64,000 nucleotides of DNA, from positions 88,672,797 to 88,736,796 of the forward strand of contig CM023456.1 of NCBI GenBank assembly GCA_013339765.2, read 5' to 3'. The stretch is from Haemaphysalis longicornis. Taxonomy: Eukaryota; Arthropoda; Arachnida; Ixodida; Ixodidae. The position numbers and the translations under genes were made by a program. Below are positions 57,392 through 64,000 of this stretch, piece after piece. The notes beneath the pieces are model-generated. The model had not been told where the DNA came from, made no database searches, and saw only the letters and a list, made by a program, of their open reading frames with translations. Within the stretch, counting starts at the first letter, position 1; every line of letters starts with the position of its first letter.

Positions 57392-57720
57392 GGTTTCACG
57401 CTTTTTTCCCCCTCTGGCCGCGATATCCTTACGTTCTCTCTACAGAAGCGACGTTTCCAATTCTTCTCCCGCAACGCAACTTAACTGCCCCAAGAGCTAA
57501 AACTCTGATGCGTGCACACGGCATACTCGCGAGATTAACGCTATCAAGCACATGCATACTTATGATCGAGGCACTGCACTTCAAACTTCCAGGACAGCGC
57601 TTCGGGGAGTACACGCCACCGGTTAGATCAAACTTGAGCAATGTTATGGGCTCCTACACAAAAGGAACAATGAAATGCTTGAAACTGCGGCCGGAGTCTG
57701 TAAGGACATAGCATCGTAAT
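57262..57720. other. Unassigned segment between repeats
   Basis: A 149-codon plus frame at 57262-57711 and a 70-codon minus frame at 57641-57429 overlap. Neither shows a domain. A (CT)n tract lies at 57356-57373. Confidence 0.35.
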
Positions 57721-57724
57721 GTGA

Positions 57725-57884
57725 ATTAAGCGTGTGCTGCATACTTGGGCGAGAAACAGGGATTTGGAAAAGAAACCACACGTATATTGGATACACGAAG
57801 CAGGTTTTGGTTTGTGCGCCAACGTCTGGTTTGTCGTTTTCCACTGTGTTTGTTCCTCGCCCAAGTATGCAGCGCACGCTAAAT
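57725..57884. mobile_element. 160-bp element with 25-30-bp terminal inverted repeats
   Basis: AAGCGTGTGCTGCATACTTG at the left end (to GGGCGAG at 57753) matches the reverse complement of CTCGCCCAAGTATGCAGCGC...ACGCT (57856-57880) with one mismatch in 25. About 100 bases lie between. The size fits a MITE or a deleted DNA transposon. No transposase is present, and a target duplication is not evident. Confidence 0.7.
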
Positions 57885-57920
57885 TTGATTCAAGATAAAA
57901 CAAAAATTTTATGAAACATC

Positions 57921-57934
57921 CCCCTCGCGAGGGG
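57921..57934. repeat. Perfect 14-bp palindrome
   Basis: CCCCTCGCGAGGGG is fully self-complementary and lies between the two inverted-repeat elements. A related 12-bp palindrome, TCCTCGCGAGGA, lies at 60034-60045. Confidence 0.85.
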
Positions 57935-57941
57935 CACAGTC

Positions 57942-58627
57942 AAATGCAGAGCATTTTCGGGGGGCGCACGACGTTAAGTAGGTTGGGTAACGTTCATCTT
58001 GTTGCAGTTGCTGCTGTTGGTTGTTATTGTTGTTGTTGTTGTCTTAATTATTATTTTAATTAATGAGGAGTAGTAATTAAGAGGTCACGTGACATCATTT
58101 ATTATCTGGTTCGAAAGAAATTGACAGCGAGAGCGAACGCCGAGAACGGCCCCATCACGGCACGACCGCGCCACGACCACGTCACGACTACGTCACGATC
58201 ACGCCACAACTGTTGTTGCTCCCGCGCCAAACTACGACGCATGCGCGCCCCACCTGTTGCTGAATGCGATCCGAGCACGCAGAGAACACGCGAGGAGCAG
58301 CGGAGAGCAGGCGAGGAGGAGTGAGGGAGAGGGCGCACCTAGAAAGGCTGTTGCGGACGAGGTCGCGCGCTCCCGTTTGACCTCGGCGCCGCGGAGCGCA
58401 GCCGCGGCGGAGAGGATGCAGACTACGCAGGCGACGCGCCTCCGTTTTCATAGCAACGCGGCGCATGCGCAGAGAGCAGTGGGGGTGAGATCAAGTGCGA
58501 AACGCGAGGATCAGCGGAGAGCAGGCGAAGAGGAGTGGGGGACAGGGCGCACCTGGAACGGCTGTTGCGGACAACGAGGCACGCCAACGCCGGGTGACAT
58601 CGTGAGTTAAAGAAATGCTCTGCATTT
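57942..58627. mobile_element. 686-bp CpG-rich element with near-palindromic ends
   Basis: AAATGCAGAGCATTT (57942-57956) and its reverse complement AAATGCTCTGCATTT (58613-58627) bracket an unusually CpG-rich block. Inside, a 71-bp segment is duplicated (58288-58358 and 58502-58572; ACGCGAGGA...TTGCGGAC). CACGACTACGTCACGATCAC-type short repeats lie near 58170-58203. GAGGCACGCCAACGCCGGGT near the right end is also found at 17.1 kb. Frames on both strands reflect base composition. It is probably a non-autonomous mobile repeat. Confidence 0.55.
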
Positions 58628-58639
58628 AAAATCGTTAAC

Positions 58640-59160
58640 GTCACAATACGATCGGGAATGAGAATGACAGCTAGGAGGCCGAGCTATGTGGCCACGTAAG
58701 CAAGAAGAATTCACGCAGCTTTAGGGTACACAGTACAGGGGGATAAACACAAAAACTTCAACAAACATAAAATAATGATGTTATGACCTTGCTGGGAAAA
58801 TGAGCGCATAGATGCCCTCTTTTCCGCCCTTCCGTGTCTGTGACAGCAAACGCCGGAGATCGGCATGGCTGGCCTACGCTGAGCTCAGGCTGCAAGTCTC
58901 TCTTGAAATGTCGCAGTACGTGTGTCCGATAGGGAGATCGCACCAATACCTGCCAATACTAGCATTCACAGTATATTAACGCATCTGCAGCTTCATTTGG
59001 TAGCAATCAACACAAACACACGACTGGCTACGCACAAACAGAGACAGCGCAAGTCGTTCAAATGGGGGAGCCAGGGAAATGCTGCGCCTACTTCGGCGTT
59101 GTCCCTAGGCGCTCAAACACAAGTCAAGTGACGTCACGATTTCATCACGTGACCCAAAAA
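58640..59160. other. Unassigned spacer
   Basis: No supported gene or repeat. Confidence 0.45.
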
Positions 59161-59169
59161 TTTCTGTCT

Positions 59170-59380
59170 TCCTTTTAGCCGCTGCGCGCGGGTTCGATTC
59201 CCGGCCGTGGTGGGCGCATTCTGATGGAGGCGAAAATAAAAACGCCCGTTTGTGGGAGATTTCGGCACACGTTAAAGATCCCCTGGTGGTCAAAATTATT
59301 CTGGAGCCCTCCACTACGGCGCGCTTCATCGGCTGCGTTGCGTCGTCGCGTTAAACCCCACAAATGAATCAATTTTTGTC
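59170..59380 (+). mobile_element. tRNA-derived SINE, copy 1
   Basis: GGGTTCGATTCCCGGCCGTG (59190-59209) is a pol III B box. The body follows: GATGGAGGCGAAAATAAAAA, CGCCCG, GCACACGTTAAAGATCCCCT, GGTGGTCAAAATTATTCTGG, AGCCCTCCACTACGGCG and GCGTTAAACCCCACAAATG. The A box is missing or decayed at the left end. The tail is AATGAATCAAT, the same (AATC) unit as in the second copy. I recall such SINEs as frequent in tick genomes. Confidence 0.8.
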
Positions 59381-59509
59381 AGTTTGAGGAGGTTGCAGCC
59401 GAATTCGGCAGCTGTTCGCTTTTGGTGTCCTATAATATGGGGCCAGACGAGTCTTAATAAATCACTTGAGGACATTCATGTGTCCATTTCGGTTCTTAGT
59501 AACATGATG

Positions 59510-59780
59510 TGCCGTAAGAACATTCATTGAGGAATATACTTTTATAAATTTTAATATCGCCTCCTAGGTTTTATTCCAACATTGTTCTACCGGCAATGTT
59601 GTACGGAATGTTTCCTGTCTATCACGCGCAAAACCGTTGAAGCTTGCGCATGCTTCAATGATGTGCCTGCTGGAGATGTAAGCTGCACTTGTGCAGCAGT
59701 AAGAGACTGATGGTTTGTGCGACAGTCAAAGTTACTACAAGTGAATGGGGGCATTTGTTCCTAGCATTGTAGCGTTGAAA
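59510..59780 (-). pseudogene. Possible LINE C-terminal remnant
   Basis: On the minus strand, AQTISLLLHKC and then HIIEACASFNGFARDRQ and ILKFIKVYSSMN resemble the 'C..C....E(T/D)..H(L/I)L..C......R' zinc-knuckle-like tail and the following helix of I/R1-type LINE polyproteins. Frames are broken. It could be the tail of the RNase H remnant at 62.4-62.9 kb, split by inserted DNA, but this is speculative. Confidence 0.25.
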
Positions 59781-59789
59781 TGATTGCAA

Positions 59790-62340
59790 AGCTGCTGGCT
59801 TAGCATTTCTTTTCACTACGCTATCAATGACCACAAAAATACACTACACCGCGTCCAGAAATCATAAAAATCTCAAAAATACTGGAATGTGGTTTGCCGT
59901 GACAATTGCTTGTGGGATCAAGCCTGTTGAGCCGTGTGGATTGCTTACAAAAGATGCCACGCCGACAGTGCAAAACGTCACACAGTGCTTAGTTTTATTT
60001 CACAATTACCTACCCCTGGGTATTTAAAATAACTCCTCGCGAGGAATATCCATAGGTAACCATCCATACTTAGTAATCTATGTTACAATAGAGCCTAAGT
60101 AAAATTTATTTTGAATGTGAATCACTAAAAGGGGATTTGAGGCATAGGAAGTGCATCCACATTCTGTGTGGAAATAGCCGACAAAGATGCCGCGAGTCGC
60201 CTAGCTGGCTTCAGAAACGCGGGGAGTCACTAAAAGCTCACCTGCACAGTGTAACTAACCAATGTAGAATTACATCTTTTGGAACAAATTGCACATGTAC
60301 CTGGCACAAGGTTACAAAAAACGGTTTAAACGTTCTTTCTCTCGCACTAGTTTCTTTTACAATAGGAGCCATAAGTAAGAGGCTGAAAAGGCAGCATTGT
60401 CAGCATTAAAGAACAAAACTGTGCAATCTCAATGAACAAAAGCTACAAGCATTGCGCTCGAAAGACCTTCTTTTCAATCACTTAGGGACTATGCCGCTTA
60501 CCTTTTTGCTGAAAGTAATTTATAAGCCGACGCAGCGAAAAAGAGGGTACGTAGAAAGCTATAGATAGTCCCAGACAAGAGTTTGCAGGGAAAGTGCTAG
60601 CGGGACGAAACCGGCCCTATCGCTTTCTTCCAGGTAGCGATCAAAATCCACGTCGAACACTTAAGGCAAGAAGGAGTACGAGGAATATTTATCACTTCCT
60701 AACGTGGCTTTGTTCACCACCAAAACATTATCGCCGATGCATTTCTCGAAACAGCCGCATTCGATATGTAAAGATTTAAAAAAAAATGCGACCATGCGTC
60801 CCCATCGCCAAACTTTACTTCATTTCGTATAAAGTCTTCTCTTCGCAATAGGGCTATTGTAAAATACATACATAAATATGTATACCTATAAAATATGAAA
60901 CACTCACTCAGGCACGTTTTTAAAATTATTTAAGAGATCGGAAAGTATTAAGCTGCACATTTCCTATACAGTGTTTTGTTCAATCCAGTGCGATAATTAA
61001 AAGCAACAGCACCGTTTATTCCTAGCGCTGTAATTAAAATATTACCAGATGTAACCCTAGTTTGAAAATAGGTTGCCGTGCACGGAATAAAATAAATAAA
61101 ATAAGAGACCGGCAGATTGTACTACCTTCATTCAAAATATTATTCTGGTCATTACAACAGGCTTACTCAAGGAAACACCAAACATTATCGTTTAAAGATC
61201 GGAATATATCGACGCCGGCAGCCATCTATAGACAGACTGTTCTATTCTACTCTGTAAAAACTGAAAAAGATTTTAGAAACACCCTTACATTTCAGTGTTC
61301 CTTATTTAATGAAGGCAAAATGCCGTTAAGGCAAGCTAAGCATATAACAAATCCATTTTTCTTTACCTGAAAATCACAGGATTTTGACGCAACGTTGGCT
61401 CCGCTGGGGAGTAGAGAAGCACTTGAAATCAATGATTGCAGATTGCCACTATTTTGTCGCCTCGATGATGTGTTTCATTTGTCCCCAAACAACAGCCTTC
61501 TTCACCGCGTAGGAAACCCTCCAAAAGTTTTCATCACGTATAGACAGCTCAGTCGTTCGAAAGTGCCGTATAGCAGCTGGAACGGAGTGTCGGCACAGAT
61601 ATGTTGTCATCACGGCGGCAGTTGTGGTTGCTGCCGTATTGATTCTGAGTATTGATTTTTTTTATTGCTGAGTAAGTACGAAATCTGCCCCACTCAAAAA
61701 CGGCCGCACCTTCTGCTGTCCAAACAAAACAGCTTTCCACTACCGTCAGCAGCAATCCAAAATAGAGGTGCGATGCCCTGCTTTGTATACTGAAACAAAT
61801 GTTTCGAACACCGGAAGTAATTTTATTGTTGGTTTTGTTGGTGTCACTCTTGTGCCATAGCTTTTTCGACACCACTTTCAAACCGCATAGACTGCAATAT
61901 TAAAAAAGGCTTCAGCCATGATAGTGCGGACAAAAACGACGTGGACATACCCAAGTATTCGAGGCCAATTACCCTGGTGGTTGGGTTATTATATTAAAGA
62001 ATTGTTTGGCACCAATGTAACCTTCGGCAATGTTATAGGGCGATGATGGTGCAACAGGGACCTTTAATAAATATTGCCAAGTCATTGTACAACCTAATGA
62101 CAAAATACAGAACAAGACAATAACAAGGGCGGAAATTTCCACCCGAACGTGCATCGTGATGACGTGCAATGTTAGAATATTGTCCTGTAGCAAAGAGTGG
62201 CGCAGAAAATTGAGTAATTGTCACGTTATTTGCTTCGAAACTGAAAAAAGTTGCGACCATTTTGTACAGTCGACACACACGTGCAGCATTAAGCCATTTC
62301 GTAAGATGTATTTGCTGTTTGTTGATTGAATTTTTTGAAC
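59790..62340. other. Unassigned DNA
   Basis: No supported gene or array. The 102-codon plus frame at 61062-61370 and the 110-codon minus frame at 61549-61881 are motif-free. Confidence 0.45.
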
Positions 62341-62349
62341 CCTTATGAA

Positions 62350-62890
62350 AAGGGTTCACAATCTGAAGTCATGTCTTTTAAATTTAGCAGTGGTCAGGGA
62401 TCCGGGACAGGAGCCGCAAAAATACATGCTCTTGTTTCGTTGAACCTAAGTCCACGTACAGAATCCCATATTTACTCGTGGTCACCTAATGTTTCAAGGC
62501 CAACATCTTGCTAAAATAATCCCGGCAGTCAGTCCCGTCTTTTAGTGTCGTATGAGTTGCCTTTGGAACGTGCCGCTGTTTGCATGTCTAATAAAAGCAC
62601 TTCTGTGCGGGTGAATTTCATGGGGTACTTATGGTCATTCGAGACCTGTCGCCCCGTAAGTACTGTTTGCGGATGTTCTGTATTTTCTGGCTATTCTCTG
62701 CTGTGCTAAGGATGAGAGGCCGGGGTTTTTGGGTGCCCGAATCATAAAGACTAGCTCGGACTGAGGCGTGAATCATCTCATTTTTTACACCTATGTGTCT
62801 AGGGACCCACATGAAAGCAGCATGAAGTCGGGAGTGTGGTGTGTGATACTGGCGTGTGCGTGGTGCATGTGGGAAAACATACAACTTTTC
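62350..62890 (-). pseudogene. LINE RNase H and tail remnant
   Basis: The minus frame 62884-62618 contains RLHAAFMWVPRHIGVKNEM and IHASVRASL. This fits the RNase H signature 'WVPGHxGxxGNExAD..AR.AL' with substitutions at the catalytic region (KNEMIHAS for GNExAD). Downstream on the same strand near 62600, another frame gives KFTRTEVLLLDMQTAARSKG. This fits the 'LTR.E..LLR.LRT' helix that follows RNase H in I-, R1- and related LINEs. Stops and frameshifts make it non-functional. RT itself is not found nearby. Confidence 0.55.
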
Positions 62891-63255
62891 CTTCTTGTTT
62901 CGCCCGCAATGGGAAGCTTTGAGAGGCTACAGTGCCCACTTCACAAACTTCAAATACTGCGAAGTGGAAATGTAATAGTTGTGAAATAGTGTGTGCCACA
63001 TGTCATCTGAATCTGCTGGCACGTCAGTGGAAGATGTTCCAAGTAGTCACGCAGAAACCTGATTCTAGAGGAGCTGTGGTGTGTGCCAGTCTGCTTGACG
63101 ACGTAATTCGCGCAGTAAGACGACCAAGCGAATGCAAATAAAGTGACGCTGATGCGATATAGCAGTAACCATCGCCAGGCTTTCGCCTTCGAAACACTTA
63201 AAAATACTTAAGTGCCACGAGGAATTTTTTCGCTCATCTTTTATAATTTACATCA

Positions 63256-63585
<330 letters not shown>

Positions 63586-63589
63586 GTTC

Positions 63590-64000
63590 TTTACATTTAT
63601 TATGTCTCCGTGTTGGCCTAGGCTTCCAGTTAAATTTTGTTTCGCGTAGGGATGTTTAGTTTGTTTCTTCATCGTCTTCTTTTCTGTACGGCGATTTGTA
63701 TACGGTGCGATATCCTTGCTGCGCCCCTTGTTTTGTCCACTTTGTCTCCCTCTTTTCCCAACATCTAAAGTGCAATCTTTGTCAGTTTCCGATCCTTTAG
63801 GTTGTCTCATTAAAACCTTGTTTCTCACTATTTCTCCGACGGCCTAATTTCGTTTCTGATTGAACATGTGTTTTCAAATAAGGTAATAAAAATATCAAAG
63901 TCATGGAAGCGGACAATCCTGCGGCGCTTGGCCTGCGTTCATTCAAGTTACCCACAGTGCTTTTTAGAAACACACATAAGCTCGACAGGGCACCTGCCAA
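63590..64000. other. Unassigned window end
   Basis: No supported gene. Two minus frames (63574-63828, 63797-64000) have no domain features. Confidence 0.45.

Noticed and set aside
58121..58644. Arg/Ala-rich frames on both strands
   Set aside because: They are explained by the CpG-rich element and its internal duplication.

Overview
This window looks like repeat-rich, gene-poor nuclear DNA of an arthropod, most probably a hard tick (Ixodidae). That assignment is an inference. It rests on degraded non-LTR retrotransposons with FP-type ORF1 proteins, a tRNA-derived SINE with the 3' core I associate with ticks, dispersed repeats opening with a GGTTGTCCCAGCTAT-like motif, and long intergenic or intronic stretches with no dense coding. 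One 100-base run of N marks an assembly gap at 33615-33714. I see no prokaryotic operon, rRNA, intact tRNA or CRISPR array. Nearly all open frames of 60-150 codons are chance.

Layout. 1-4200: a dispersed repeat; a large palindrome (954-2387) made of two LTR-like sequences facing away from each other; an (ACTC)n satellite; a composite dispersed repeat. 5640-7260: a region full of short inverted ACACCC/GGGTGT motifs, interrupted by a LINE 3' stub. 7300-13000: nothing recognised. 13014-16917: a LINE C-terminal scrap, a solo-LTR-like element with two strong hairpins, and a plus-strand LINE 3' half. 17000-22400: a TATA-bearing repeat, a possible Copia gag scrap, a LINE 3' stub and two local tandem duplications. 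26400-28400: a rearranged second copy of the composite repeat from 3482-3900, and a 52-bp minisatellite whose relative lies at 32.7 kb. 29.5-32 kb: a recent 149-bp tandem duplication and an unidentified broken coding remnant. 43.9-45.35 kb: a minus-strand LINE reverse transcriptase 3' half. 48.7-50.1 kb: an unidentified decayed coding remnant. 51.7-52.8 kb: the best candidate for a host-gene exon, a terminal exon with acceptor, coding-like codon use, stop and poly(A) signal. 54.5-57.25 kb: the 5' half of a minus-strand LINE with ORF1 and endonuclease. 57.7-58.6 kb: two inverted-repeat elements. 59-64 kb: two SINE copies, one with a 109-bp (ATTG)n tail, and LINE RNase H debris.

No functional pathway can be assembled from this window. 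Its content is mostly transposon decay: every retroelement frame found is broken by stops, frameshifts or truncation. The points most worth a second look are the 1.43-kb LTR palindrome, the segment inversion between the two composite-repeat copies, the hairpin-studded ACACCC region, the 52-bp repeat at two loci, the LINE that kept its 5' half and lost its 3' half, and the candidate terminal exon at 51704-52052.
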